Positions 1 through 9,266 of a DNA stretch of 64,000 nucleotides are shown in pieces. A program made the translations under genes and the position numbers. Source of the DNA: Candidatus Methanoperedens sp. (GTDB lineage Archaea > Halobacteriota > Methanosarcinia > Methanosarcinales > Methanoperedenaceae); contig JAQUQX010000002.1 in assembly GCA_028715885.1 (NCBI GenBank), positions 84,686 through 148,685 on the forward strand, read 5' to 3'. The notes beneath the pieces were generated by a model, which saw only the letters and a program-made list of their open reading frames with translations, was not told the origin of the DNA and searched no databases. How positions within the stretch are numbered: the stretch's first letter is position 1; each line of letters opens with the position of its first letter.

Positions 1-986
1 CAATTTTTGATGACAAGTTCACTCTATGGAATGACGGACGGATAAACAGCATACATTTTATGGCGGGTAGAGGGTGTCCGTTTGATTGTTTTTATTGTAA
101 CAATTCAAACCTGACCAAAATGTATAAAGGCAAAGGAAAATATGTGCGAATGCACAGCGTAGACTATGTTATCGAGGAGATAAAATCTGTTTTAAAAACA
201 TACGGTTCGAAATCTGACAGTCCAATAAAGATATCTTTTGTTGACGATACATTCACTCTATACAAAAAATGGTTGACTGAGTTTTGCGTACGATATTCCT
301 CTGAAATCGGTTTGCCTTTTGCATGTCTGACACGTGCTGATACTGTAAATGAGGAAATACTTTTATTATTAAAAAAATCAGGATGCGTTGATGTTTCAAT
401 GGCAATTGAAACTGGGAATATACATTTACGAAATAAAATGTTAAATAGGTATCAAACAGACGAACAGATTATTAATGCTTATAAAACAGCTAAAAAGATT
501 GGGTTAAAAACAGTGTCATATAATTTAATAGGAATACCTTTTGAAACAAAAGAAACAATAAAAGAAACAATTGAAATTAATAAAAAAGCAAATCCAGATA
601 TTGTATCAGCCAGTATCCTTCAACCATATGAAGGATTGCCAATATATAAAATATGTAAAGAAAATGGTTTTTTAATAGAAAATACAGCTTTAACAAGTTC
701 TCAACAAAATAAGAATATTCACCTTTGTCCATCAAATTTAAAATTACCTGGACTTAGTAACTATGATCTAAAAAAAGCACACGATATGCTTAGTTTATAT
801 GTGAAATATCCTAGATTTTTATATATTCTTTTCGATGGTGTATATTACATATTTTACTATACAGGTCAAAGAGATAATTTAAAAAAGTTTTTGGATATAG
901 TGGCATTATACAAATACGTTGGTTTGAAGAGGTTTATATTTTTAGTGTTTAGAAAGATAGGTATCGTTCATAGAGGAAAATGCTGA
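1..986 (+). CDS. Radical SAM protein, B12-binding-domain type (5' truncated by window edge)
   Basis: The reading frame is open from base 3 with no start needed before the first in-frame ATG at base 60, so the N-terminal part (in this family normally a cobalamin-binding domain) lies outside the window. Just after base 60 comes the radical SAM cluster motif CPFDCFYC (CxxxCxxC). Further on are SFVDDTF, SMAIETGN and NLIGIPFET, which fit the SAM-binding barrel of COG1032-type enzymes. These enzymes carry out methylations or rearrangements; members inside glycan and lipid clusters are common, and here a glycosyltransferase scrap and a GDP-mannose dehydratase scrap follow directly. The gene is AT-rich compared with the region after 1.4 kb. 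Substrate unknown. Confidence 0.8.
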   Translation, partial: IFDDKFTLWNDGRINSIHFMAGRGCPFDCFYCNNSNLTKMYKGKGKYVRMHSVDYVIEEIKSVLKTYGSKSDSPIKISFVDDTFTLYKKWLTEFCVRYSSEIGLPFACLTRADTVNEEILLLLKKSGCVDVSMAIETGNIHLRNKMLNRYQTDEQIINAYKTAKKIGLKTVSYNLIGIPFETKETIKETIEINKKANPDIVSASILQPYEGLPIYKICKENGFLIENTALTSSQQNKNIHLCPSNLKLPGLSNYDLKKAHDMLSLYVKYPRFLYILFDGVYYIFYYTGQRDNLKKFLDIVALYKYVGLKRFIFLVFRKIGIVHRGKC

Positions 987-1116
987 TGAACTCGAAATGT
1001 TAATTAATGATGCAAAACTGCGGGGATTACTTGGAAATAACGCAAGAAAAACCGCAATGAAATATTCATGGAATGAGATCGCAAAAAAAAAACTATGGAA
1101 GTTTATGCAAAAATAA
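961..1116 (+). pseudogene. Glycosyltransferase group 1, C-terminal fragment
   Basis: A 51-codon frame overlaps the end of the radical SAM gene and ends at TAA 1114-1116. Its peptide (VSFIEENADELEMLI, then LRGLLGNNARKTAMKYSW) has the classic C-terminal pattern of GT-B family 1 glycosyltransferases: an ENADEL acidic stretch, GNNAR, and YSWNEIA. No N-terminal domain or sugar-nucleotide site is present, so this is a remnant. It lies in a different frame from the upstream gene, which suggests a deletion or recombination joint near base 960. Confidence 0.65.
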
Positions 1117-1275
<159 letters not shown>

Positions 1276-1280
1276 TATAT

Positions 1281-2054
1281 ATGTGTCTGAAAAATAAGGA
1301 AATACTTGGCTACCATGCTTTTGCAAAAGAATCGGGGTGGGAGAACTCCATTGAGAATTTCATGGAGTACGTGAAAAATGGTAAAAAATCCGAGTATTTA
1401 AACTTTTTAATGAAGATAATTGCTGGAAAAAGTGGTAAACTCCTCGATTTCGCATCAGGAACATCGTTCATTTCGTATATCTTCGCAGAGAATGGCTACG
1501 ACGTCACAGCCCTTGAAATGAATCCAAGCGACCTCTGCGGCCTCGGTGTATTCAGGAAATACCGAAATAAAATGCCCTTCCAGGCTGTCTTGGGAGACTG
1601 CGAACACTCCCCCCTAAAAGAAGGTATTTTCGATGTGGTCTTCTGCCATCAGGCGCTACACCATGCATGCGACCTTGACAGGATGGTCTCCGAAATGGCA
1701 AGATGCGCAAGAAAAGGAGGGCTTGTAATCGCGGGAGGGGAGCATATCCGTCCTTTTTTCACCAGTGATGAAACATTCAGGAAAAACCACCCAGCTGTTG
1801 TATTCGGGGCAAATGAACACGCCTACCCTTATTACGAGTACAGGGATGCATTCAAAAATGCAGGGATAGTAAAAGTGGAAGTTATACCCCGGGGTTTTGA
1901 GTGCAATTTTGAAACAATTTCACAGAAACACCTCAGGTCTTTTATAAAAGTGATATCCAAGATTCCCTTTGTCGGAAAAGGAATTGTAAGCCAGATGCTC
2001 CTGAATTTCAGCGGCGCAGGCACCGAGATTACGATATACGGTTTCAAACAATGA
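1281..2054 (+). CDS. Class I SAM-dependent methyltransferase
   Basis: The 257-residue protein has a methyltransferase fold: motif I LLDFASGTSF at about residue 54 (less glycine-rich than usual), an acidic second strand end ALEMNP, and a DVVFCHQALHHACDLD stretch at about 115-130, typical of the Methyltransf_11/UbiE-like group. The substrate is not evident; its position at the end of a glycan-type region suggests a sugar or lipid acceptor. Base composition rises in GC within the first 150 bases, so the start lies near the joint with the AT-rich broken cluster. ATG 1281 follows the Gmd fragment stop by 5 bases without a convincing Shine-Dalgarno, so the true N-terminus is uncertain. Confidence 0.75.
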   Translation: MCLKNKEILGYHAFAKESGWENSIENFMEYVKNGKKSEYLNFLMKIIAGKSGKLLDFASGTSFISYIFAENGYDVTALEMNPSDLCGLGVFRKYRNKMPFQAVLGDCEHSPLKEGIFDVVFCHQALHHACDLDRMVSEMARCARKGGLVIAGGEHIRPFFTSDETFRKNHPAVVFGANEHAYPYYEYRDAFKNAGIVKVEVIPRGFECNFETISQKHLRSFIKVISKIPFVGKGIVSQMLLNFSGAGTEITIYGFKQ

Positions 2055-2100
2055 AAAAAAATAACGCAGTTTTTATCTGCGCTAATCTGCGTTCCTTGAC

Positions 2101-2117
2101 ACGTATAAGCCATACGT
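2101..2117. repeat. Short inverted repeat after methyltransferase gene
   Basis: ACGTAT and ATACGT are perfect 6-base arms around AAGCC. The site lies between two convergent genes and could act as a transcript-end hairpin, but it has no T-run behind it on either strand. Confidence 0.35.
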
Positions 2118-2163
2118 GGATACGCCCTTCCGATGCGTGACTCGGGGGGCGCCTTTATCTGCA
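2115..2163. repeat. Dispersed intergenic element, copy A
   Basis: This stretch (TGGATACGCCCTTCCGA, then CTCGG, a G-run, and ATCTGC) closely matches 31699-31744 (TGGATGCGCCCTTCCGA, CTCGG, ATCTGC). Each copy can fold on itself through CGCCC(TT)CCGA against CTCGG/GGGCG. Both copies sit in gaps between genes. The flanking ATCTGCG words (2077-2096) recur near 45521. Function unknown. Confidence 0.5.
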
Positions 2164-2186
2164 GTTATATTTTCGTAAAGCCCCTA

Positions 2187-3539
2187 CTACTTCTTCCCAG
2201 CCTTCGGTGCATCCTTGGGTGGCTCAGCCGGCTTTGGCGGTATGGTCTGCGTCCTGAACAGGTCGCTGATTGATTCTTTTGGAGCGCCTGGTGCGGGCGG
2301 CAAGACATCAGTGGAGAGACCCATAAGATGTGCGGTCAGTACCACGAGGTCATCCACGCTCATATTCAGTTTGAGTTCATCTCTGCCGTCAATGAGGTTG
2401 CGCCTGCAGAACGGGCATGTGCTTATCAATGCCTCTGCGCCTGTATCCTTTGCATCGGTGACACGCGCCTTCGCCACGCCCAGCGCAAGGTCTGGAATGC
2501 CTGCCTTCACGCCTCCGCCTGCGCCGCAGCACCGCTGTTCCTTGCGGTTGCGTTTCATTTCGACAAGTTTGATGCCCTGCGTGCTCATGCTCTTAATTAC
2601 CTTTCTGGGTTCTTCGAAGACACCTACATGTCTTCCAAGGTGGCACGGGTCATGATAAGTGACGGTCTTGTTCAGGCTCTTTTCCCACTTTATCTTTCCA
2701 GCCTCAACCTGCTCGGCAAGGAACTGCGACATGTGGATTGCTTCAAATGGCAATGGTTTTCCATATGCACGAGGCCAGTCAATTTTTGCTGCCCTGAAAC
2801 ATCCTGCACATGCAAATATAACTCTCTTGGCACCCTTTGCCTTCAGCGCTTCGACGTTATGGATGGCGGCTTTCTTCGGGGTATCATTGATATGCTGCTG
2901 TCCTGTCCTTATAAGAGCCGAACTGCAGCACCATTCGTCCTCTCCAAGGACCATGAACGGCACGTTCAGTTTGTTCAATATCCTTGCTGTGCTGACACCC
3001 AGAACCTGCTGATTGTATCCTGCGGTGCATCCTATGAAATACGCTATATCGGATTTATCCGCTATCTTGATATCCGGCGTCATCCATGCAAGCCTGTCCT
3101 TCTGCTGTTTGAGATAGGGGTTATGCCCTTCTTCTATGAGTTTGGGGAAAAGGCTCTGTTTACCGTAAGGACCTGTGCCGTGCTTGACAAGGTTCGCACG
3201 GGTGGATTCCCATAGTTCGATCGTATTTATGCCGGCAGGACAGACCGTGCCGCACATGCCGCAGGTAGTGCAGTTATAAAGGTCGTCGGTGTACTTCTTA
3301 ATTTCCTCAGGTGGGATTTTATCAGGACCGAAGAGCCTTGCCTTGATGCCATAGCTCTTGTTCATGAAATCTTTCCATCGCTGGATCTTATCCCTTGGCT
3401 CTATGTCCTGGTTCTTATCTCTTGCATCATAAGTCGGGCAGTACTTGACGCATTCGCCGCATCGCGTGCATGCATCAAATTCCATTAACTGCGACGCTGT
3501 GAAATTTACTGTGTTTATTGAAGGTTTTTCTTTTGCCAT
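2187..3539 (-). CDS. HdrD/DsrK-like heterodisulfide reductase catalytic subunit
   Basis: The protein has two [4Fe-4S] ferredoxin motifs (Cys 24/27/30/34 and Cys 90/93/96/100) followed by two CCG domains (FIGCTAG, WCCSS, CAGC at about 170-248; [17 protein letters not shown] at about 297-378). This is the layout of HdrD, GlpC-like and DsrK proteins, in which the CCG cysteines bind the catalytic cluster for disulfide reduction. It lies 2 bases after the b-type cytochrome gene, with a GGAGG site, so the pair forms a membrane HdrDE/DsrMK-like unit passing quinol or methanophenazine electrons to a heterodisulfide (CoM-S-S-CoB in methanogens). The last 35 residues are a Pro/Lys-rich tail not needed by the fold. 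Whether it is the true HdrD or a paralogue cannot be told from this sequence alone. Confidence 0.85.
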   Translation of the reverse strand: MAKEKPSINTVNFTASQLMEFDACTRCGECVKYCPTYDARDKNQDIEPRDKIQRWKDFMNKSYGIKARLFGPDKIPPEEIKKYTDDLYNCTTCGMCGTVCPAGINTIELWESTRANLVKHGTGPYGKQSLFPKLIEEGHNPYLKQQKDRLAWMTPDIKIADKSDIAYFIGCTAGYNQQVLGVSTARILNKLNVPFMVLGEDEWCCSSALIRTGQQHINDTPKKAAIHNVEALKAKGAKRVIFACAGCFRAAKIDWPRAYGKPLPFEAIHMSQFLAEQVEAGKIKWEKSLNKTVTYHDPCHLGRHVGVFEEPRKVIKSMSTQGIKLVEMKRNRKEQRCCGAGGGVKAGIPDLALGVAKARVTDAKDTGAEALISTCPFCRRNLIDGRDELKLNMSVDDLVVLTAHLMGLSTDVLPPAPGAPKESISDLFRTQTIPPKPAEPPKDAPKAGKK

Positions 3540-3541
3540 TT

Positions 3542-4339
3542 TTACTCGCCTCCGTGATTGACCAGAATGGTCAGTGGTGCGGTTATCATGTGGAAGTATT
3601 TACTGAAGGGGAGGTATGCCACGCAGAAAAGCAGTGTGAAGACTTCGTGGAACATTACGGTGATGTTATCAAATAGTCCCATTGGATATGCCGAGACTAA
3701 TTCCCTGCTTACCTGATAGACGTCTGTGCGCAGGTACTGGGCATAAAATCCTGTAATAACCACAATTAGTAAACCAATTATAAGTATCCAGTCGATATCG
3801 GCGTTTCGTGCCTGAACATCTTTACCCGTAGAGAAGAGTCTTCTTGCTATTGCGATAACTATTCCCAGAACAAGCATATATCCGAATATGTTGTTTGGCA
3901 GTTCGAGGGATTTCCATACACCCACAAAGTAAGTGTAGTCTTTATTAAACAAGAAAGGACCTGCAAATTCAGCCGCTGCCGCAACTATAGTCAAAATCAA
4001 GAGCCCAATCCATCCCCAGAATATCATGATGTGCATGAACCATTCAAGCTTCCTGCGCCTGTATGTCCTGCGCTGGAACGCCACGTCAAGGATTAATACT
4101 TCAAGGGCATGCCCGACGCCTTTTTCAAAAATCCTGCTTATGATTAATTTTAGGGCACCCCATGCACCTGTGGGTTTTGTTGCGCCTTCGGGGATTCCTC
4201 GTCCCCATTTGTCCAGTTGTATGTACATTCCTACAAGGAACAGGATTACGGAAATAATCGCCGTAATAACCATTATTCTCCAATCGATGAAGAGCGTATC
4301 GAATACTGTCTTGCCAAATATTGTAAGACCTTCTGTCAT
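3542..4339 (-). CDS. HdrE/DsrM-like membrane b-type cytochrome
   Basis: The 265-residue protein has about five hydrophobic segments (near residues 20-40, 105-125, 150-165, 185-205, 230-250). Histidines in membrane segments ([27 protein letters not shown]) are placed like heme b ligands of the NarI/HdrE/DsrM family. It precedes the HdrD-like gene in one transcript and anchors it, moving electrons from the membrane carrier. ATG 4339 is preceded by AGGAGGATAAA, a strong ribosome site. Confidence 0.85.
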   Translation of the reverse strand: MTEGLTIFGKTVFDTLFIDWRIMVITAIISVILFLVGMYIQLDKWGRGIPEGATKPTGAWGALKLIISRIFEKGVGHALEVLILDVAFQRRTYRRRKLEWFMHIMIFWGWIGLLILTIVAAAAEFAGPFLFNKDYTYFVGVWKSLELPNNIFGYMLVLGIVIAIARRLFSTGKDVQARNADIDWILIIGLLIVVITGFYAQYLRTDVYQVSRELVSAYPMGLFDNITVMFHEVFTLLFCVAYLPFSKYFHMITAPLTILVNHGGE

Positions 4340-4417
4340 TTTATCCTCCTTTTTCTGCCTGTGACGGCTTTCCTTCCTCTAAGAATCAATGTCATATTAA
4401 GCTTTCGATATGAGTAT

Positions 4418-5581
4418 CTATATAAGCGTTTTAAAAGCCACGCCCAATAATTTAATAAGCTGTTTCTTATTCCCACTTGTTATGAGTTTTTGCAGCAGTA
4501 TTGAAGGATGATCCATATCGCCGTATTCTGCGATTGCATCCCTGATATCTGGCTTGTTCAGGAAAGAAATGAATTCGTTCAGGTTCTCATCGCTCAATTT
4601 CCCGAGGCTCTTATGAATCCTCATCCCGATGGCAAGCTCCCGACCTACAGCGCCGCGCCACCTCTTTTCGTATTCCTCAGGCAGGGCTTCTTTTCGCGAT
4701 GCCCTGGCTGCAACTTCGCCCGCTATTTTAGCACAAACCGCGCCCATGTAGATGCCGCCTCCTGATGTTGGTTTCACCTGCCCGGCGGCATCACCGACAA
4801 GCATCACGCTATCAGTTGCGGTTTTCTTCGGGGGACCGAGTGGAATGCCTCCGAGCACAAATTCGGTGCGCGAACCCCTGTGCCGTGATGCAACGACAGG
4901 GTGCTTTAGCAGTTTTTCGAGATAATACCTTGCAGGCACACCGGGGTTCTTTGCAAGACCTATGCGCGCCAGTCCGTTAAATGGAACAGCCCAGGCAAAA
5001 AACCCCGGCGCAATGTCATTGCCTGTGAAAATCTCCACGAATTCCGGGTCTTTTGCATTATAGGGAGCCTCAAACTGTATGCCGGATAAGAATTTTTCAC
5101 ATCTGGGAAGCCCTGCCGCCCTGCCCACGCTGCTCTGTATTCCATCGGCTCCGATAACGATGCCGGTATGAATCTCTTTTTTCTCGCCGCTGGACATCAC
5201 GGTGATTTTTCCCTTCTCCGTGCCGATAAAGCGCGTCTTTAGAAGCATATCTACCCCGGCATCCAGCGAGCGCTCAGCAAGCGCCCTGTCAAAGATTTTC
5301 CTGTCGATGACATACGCTTTTACATCTTTTCCCTGCACGCAGAGTTCTTCACCGTTCGGGGCATATACAAACGCGCCCTTCATCCTGTTCAGGACGTAAC
5401 TCCCTTCTCCTATTTCGCATTCCCTGAGCGCGGCGGTGCTTATGAGACCTGTGCACTGGACAGGAGAGCCGATGCTGGCATGTTCTTCTATCAGCAGGGT
5501 GCTGGCGCCGTTTAACGCTGCGTATTTTGCGGCTATTGCGCCGGCGGGACCTGCGCCGACTATAGCGACATCGTAGTTCAT
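4418..5581 (-). CDS. Geranylgeranyl reductase family flavoprotein
   Basis: The 387-residue protein starts with a Rossmann FAD site (VGAGPAGAIAAKYAA, residues 8-22) and has the second FAD motif GDAAGQVKPTSGGG at about 265-278, plus GFFAWAVPF near 190, which matches the PxxYxWxFP substrate region of this family in degenerate form. Digeranylgeranylglycerophospholipid reductases saturate the isoprenoid chains of archaeal membrane lipids. Length is normal (about 390-410). It follows the HdrE/HdrD pair in the opposite reading order (it is upstream on the other side of a 78-base gap), so co-transcription is unclear. Polyprenyl or menaquinone reductase activity is the main alternative. Confidence 0.85.
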   Translation of the reverse strand: MNYDVAIVGAGPAGAIAAKYAALNGASTLLIEEHASIGSPVQCTGLISTAALRECEIGEGSYVLNRMKGAFVYAPNGEELCVQGKDVKAYVIDRKIFDRALAERSLDAGVDMLLKTRFIGTEKGKITVMSSGEKKEIHTGIVIGADGIQSSVGRAAGLPRCEKFLSGIQFEAPYNAKDPEFVEIFTGNDIAPGFFAWAVPFNGLARIGLAKNPGVPARYYLEKLLKHPVVASRHRGSRTEFVLGGIPLGPPKKTATDSVMLVGDAAGQVKPTSGGGIYMGAVCAKIAGEVAARASRKEALPEEYEKRWRGAVGRELAIGMRIHKSLGKLSDENLNEFISFLNKPDIRDAIAEYGDMDHPSILLQKLITSGNKKQLIKLLGVAFKTLI

Positions 5582-5672
5582 GTTTTTCCTTTTAGTCGCT
5601 TAAATTAGTGTTCTTGACCTGTTGGAATAAAAAAGAAATCCCACCGCAGAGAACGCAAAGTGTAGTCATATA

Positions 5673-8639
5673 TCAGCACAAACTTGAAATATCATTTACA
5701 ACTTCTTCCAAATTATTTTGCACATTATAGGCAGGATATCTCCGAATACACCAATTCTCAAGGCGCAAATGAGTATCACGTAAACTATCGTATTCTGCTT
5801 TATTCTGGTGCGCTTTATCTCCATCTATTTCAATGTCAAATTTTTTCTGATTCACAAAAAGTGCGAAATCCAATCTATACTGCTTCTTGTTTTGGATTGT
5901 CACATTATACTGTGGAATAACGTTAATTTTCCTTTTTCTAAGTTCATCAAACAATATTTTTTCTATGCCAGAATCAAAAGTTATTTCTTTTTTATTCTGG
6001 ATTTTATTATAATATTCTGCTAAAGATTTAAGAAATCCTTTTTCATTTAAACATTTATCAAAATCACCAACTATAATCAGAGAGCTTTTTGCACGAGTTA
6101 CCGCGACATTCAAAAGTTGAGTGGTAGAATTGATCCAATTTAATGTTTTATCTTTAACTCCTTCTGAGATAGCTGGTGAAAAAATAATTATATCTTTTTC
6201 ATCCCCTTGGAATTTATGAGCTGTACCTACTGTAATATCCATTTTTTCAAATAGAGGTTCATTTTTAATCTCATCTAAAATTTTATCCATTTGAGCTTTA
6301 AATAATGTAACAACGCCTATTGATACGTTTTTCTTTTTATTGCAAATATTTTTTAATATATTGATTACTTTTTTAACTTCTTCGATGTTATAAACACTTT
6401 TTGCATAAAGTGTTTTTCCTTTAACATTTATCCATGAGATTCCCTTAGAAAATAAATCTTCATCAGAAAAAAGAGCAGCTTCATCTGTCAATATGTTAAG
6501 TTTTTCACCGTAAAAATGAATATTTGAGTAAGAAATAATATCTTTATGGCATCTATAATGCTCATTTAGGAAAATTACCGGCTCATTAACGGTTCGAATG
6601 GTTCGCTCAAAGAGATCATATAATGAATTTTTACAATACGAAAAATCAACATAAAATTCTTCAACACCAACGCTATTGGCTAATTTTCTTTCGATATTTT
6701 CATTTAATGTACTAATATTTTTAAGTTGTTTGGGGTCTCCGATAATTATCACATTTTTCGCCCTAAATAATAATGGCAACGCTGATGGTATATCACATTG
6801 TGATGCTTCATCGATTACTAATATATCAAAAAGATTTTCGTGTAGTGGAAAGCTGTTCTTAGCAGATAAGTTAGTAACCACCCACGCAGAGAAGAAATTT
6901 TTGATTTTTTCGAATGATTTGATTTGTTCTGATAAAATACTGAAATAAATATTCTTTTGATGATACTTTTCTAATTTTTCTGTTGTATCTATGTATCTGT
7001 GAACATTGTTTTCGTCGGAAGGTTCAATTTTTAACATCTTCTCGAACCAAACACTTTTCAAAATATCTCTTGATATTGGGACTTTTTCATTTTCCAGTTT
7101 TTTTATCTGTACCGCATATTCAAATATAGAGGATTGATTTCTTAATTTTGCCTTTAAAATTTCATTTTCATCCATGCAAATAGATATATTAACGATACAC
7201 AACAGCCAATTCAAACTTTTTATAATGTCAATGTCATTTAGTTGAATGTGTTTATCATAATATTTTTTGTAGTCTTCACTTAAGTCATCATAATATTTTT
7301 TGAAAATTTTAAAATTTCTATTTCTGAAATAAGAAGGATATATTAATCTAATTAATTTACCCAAAAAAGAAGGTTCTGATGCAATAATAATATCATTTTC
7401 GAGAACGAATCTATCTAAGGTTGGCGGTTTTTGGAAATTTAATTCAAGCAAATCCGAGGGTAAATTTTTCGAAAAGTTGCTACGGGTTTTCAAATTTTCG
7501 TCAATAAGCGTGTTAATTTGAGACAGTTCTTTTATCCTATTTTTTATGTCTTCGATCTTCGAATTTATAGTTTCAAGTTTAGCTTGCAATTCATGAATAT
7601 CCTTAATTTCGCCGAGACATTCCTTATTTTGTAGCATTTCAATTAATGATGATTTAGTTTCTCTCCTATTTTCTCTGTTGCCCATCCGCATGATTAAATT
7701 CTTTGGAATGATTTGCGAAAGTTTTTCATTAACAACATCAACCGCTCTGTTATTCTTGCTTGCAAATAAGATAACTTTATTATTCCATATTGCATTTGCT
7801 ATAATATTAAGAACAACTTGTGATTTTCCAGTTCCTGGTGGTCCTGTCACAACTGTGATTTTTTTTAAAAAAGCATTTCTTACCGCCTCAGATTGCGATT
7901 GGTTAAGAGGGAATATATCTATAATCGGTTTGATTTTTCCATCTGTTAAATTGTTTATTTTTTCAGGATTTAATATATAATTAATTGGAGTGGACATTAA
8001 TTTTGCAGACTGCATATTTTTTAATTTATTAAGTTCAATAATTAAATTCTGTGTAATTCCTGTCCTCTCTCCGTAGTACATAATCGATTTGTTGAGGATT
8101 TCAAACTCAGTATTTTTTGGATTGGCTATTTTTTCGACTGATAATTCAGGCAAAATTTCGGAATTTGAATCTAAAATTATTTGAATTCTCTTAAGTTTGG
8201 TAGAAAAGTTTTCAATTTGATCTATTTCTTCTCTTATCAAATTAGTTTCTTCAGGCTCAAAGCCCTTTACTTTCAAAATATAATGATTAAATTCAGGGCT
8301 GATAGATCCTCTTATTAGAGTGATGGAGTCTTGATTGACATTAGTTGATAATAACTCAACAAAAAATATAGGGCTTATTTCACCCTTTCTTGTGATTACT
8401 ATTGGATATCCATAAAAAAGATGATTATTTGCGGTCAATCTACCAAAAAAATCTTTTAAAGTTTTGTTATCTAATTTTAATGAAACTTGCTCTTTTTTAT
8501 CGGTAAAAATTTGCTCTCTTGTAAAAATGTCAATTAGGAATTTCTTGTAATCCTTTTTTAGATCAAATGTTAGCGAATTTATTTCTTCTCTTTCAATACA
8601 TGCAATATAATATTCGAGAAGTTTTTTATAATCTTTCAT
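5673..8639 (-). CDS. Superfamily 1 helicase with C-terminal Vsr/MTES_1575-like nuclease (putative defence protein)
   Basis: The 988-residue protein has an N-terminal region of unknown fold (1-230), then an SF1 helicase: Walker A GPPGTGKSQ near 265, Walker B VIDEASQCD near 605, motif III GDPKQL near 630, NEHYRCH near 693, VGTAHKFQGDE near 810 and NVAVTRAKSS near 847. The long spacing between Walker A and B holds a charged coiled-coil-like insert. Residues 890-985 fit a PD-(D/E)XK nuclease (SGIEKILFDEL, YRLDFAL, FDIEIDGDKAH, then RRYPAYNV), like the very-short-patch or DUF559-type ends of helicase defence proteins. The gene is strongly AT-rich against its neighbours and sits 9 bases after a Bro-N gene, so it looks acquired. 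Single-gene DUF4011-helicase-Vsr defence proteins are known; I cannot confirm the DUF4011 part here. Confidence 0.85.
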   Translation of the reverse strand: MKDYKKLLEYYIACIEREEINSLTFDLKKDYKKFLIDIFTREQIFTDKKEQVSLKLDNKTLKDFFGRLTANNHLFYGYPIVITRKGEISPIFFVELLSTNVNQDSITLIRGSISPEFNHYILKVKGFEPEETNLIREEIDQIENFSTKLKRIQIILDSNSEILPELSVEKIANPKNTEFEILNKSIMYYGERTGITQNLIIELNKLKNMQSAKLMSTPINYILNPEKINNLTDGKIKPIIDIFPLNQSQSEAVRNAFLKKITVVTGPPGTGKSQVVLNIIANAIWNNKVILFASKNNRAVDVVNEKLSQIIPKNLIMRMGNRENRRETKSSLIEMLQNKECLGEIKDIHELQAKLETINSKIEDIKNRIKELSQINTLIDENLKTRSNFSKNLPSDLLELNFQKPPTLDRFVLENDIIIASEPSFLGKLIRLIYPSYFRNRNFKIFKKYYDDLSEDYKKYYDKHIQLNDIDIIKSLNWLLCIVNISICMDENEILKAKLRNQSSIFEYAVQIKKLENEKVPISRDILKSVWFEKMLKIEPSDENNVHRYIDTTEKLEKYHQKNIYFSILSEQIKSFEKIKNFFSAWVVTNLSAKNSFPLHENLFDILVIDEASQCDIPSALPLLFRAKNVIIIGDPKQLKNISTLNENIERKLANSVGVEEFYVDFSYCKNSLYDLFERTIRTVNEPVIFLNEHYRCHKDIISYSNIHFYGEKLNILTDEAALFSDEDLFSKGISWINVKGKTLYAKSVYNIEEVKKVINILKNICNKKKNVSIGVVTLFKAQMDKILDEIKNEPLFEKMDITVGTAHKFQGDEKDIIIFSPAISEGVKDKTLNWINSTTQLLNVAVTRAKSSLIIVGDFDKCLNEKGFLKSLAEYYNKIQNKKEITFDSGIEKILFDELRKRKINVIPQYNVTIQNKKQYRLDFALFVNQKKFDIEIDGDKAHQNKAEYDSLRDTHLRLENWCIRRYPAYNVQNNLEEVVNDISSLC

Positions 8640-8648
8640 TTAATCATT

Positions 8649-9116
8649 TTAAAATAACGTTTCAAGTGAATATAAATACTTCTGATAATAGCCAGATGGA
8701 TGTGAGAACATCAACCTTTCAAATTTAACTATCTCTTTCATTCGTTTCTGCGCCAGTTCCGGGTCTTCTATTTCCTGCACCCGTTCGTAGCCCACTTTTG
8801 CCAGCCATCTTTTGAAGGGTTCGGCTTTTTTTGATGGGATGGACTGGATTATCCTGAACATGGATTCGGTATTTGCGCAATCTGTAAGCCTCATTTTACC
8901 ATCTTCTGCTTGCAAAGTCAACTGTACGATTTTATCGTACGGTTCAAAACCTTCTTCCGAAAGATTTGATTTTAAATCAGACCAGTATCTTCTGGGTATG
9001 GAACTATCTGTTAAAGCTCCCACGACATCAACTACCGAGAAATACCACTGGTTATCGTACCACATTCTTCTTATTTTGGTTTCTTCAAAAACAACAAGTG
9101 CTTCTTCTGAGTCCAT
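8649..9116 (-). CDS. Bro-N domain (prophage antirepressor-like) protein, C-terminally truncated
   Basis: Residues 1-125 are a clear Bro-N domain: RRMWYDNQWYFSVVDVV, ALTDSSIPRRYWSDLK, TDCANTESMFRIIQSIPS, EPFKRWLAKVG. Stand-alone relatives in archaea are normally about 280 residues, continuing after EDPELAQKRMKEI with a second conserved domain. Here the sequence leaves the family right after RMKEI and stops 25 residues later at residue 155. The next gene (helicase-nuclease) begins 9 bases on. Bro-N domains bind DNA and are often phage- or mobile-element-borne regulators; a role in control of the helicase-nuclease is possible but only inferred. A short scrap of another Bro-N gene lies at 18350-18397. 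Confidence 0.8.
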   Translation of the reverse strand: MDSEEALVVFEETKIRRMWYDNQWYFSVVDVVGALTDSSIPRRYWSDLKSNLSEEGFEPYDKIVQLTLQAEDGKMRLTDCANTESMFRIIQSIPSKKAEPFKRWLAKVGYERVQEIEDPELAQKRMKEIVKFERLMFSHPSGYYQKYLYSLETLF

Positions 9117-9266
9117 ATTTATACTCCTTCGGTGGTTGTATTTCTTGTACAGTTAAGAGGTCATCAGGGGTTAAAAAAGGTTGGGAGAGCGGAGTGAAAC
9201 TAATCATGAACCGATGGTTCATAGATACTGTATGAAAAAATTCGATTGTTCATACGAAGTGTTTGG

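Noticed and set aside
2215..3215. Long plus-strand frames (up to 295 codons) opposite the HdrD-like gene
   Set aside because: They are antisense to a gene with eight ferredoxin Cys and two CCG domains, and their own translations are Cys/His-rich noise with no domain.
5641..5670. GCAGAGAACGCAAAGTG as a fourth copy of the intergenic repeat
   Set aside because: Only the common CGCAAAG-type word is shared with the tails of copies 2 and 3; the core blocks are missing.
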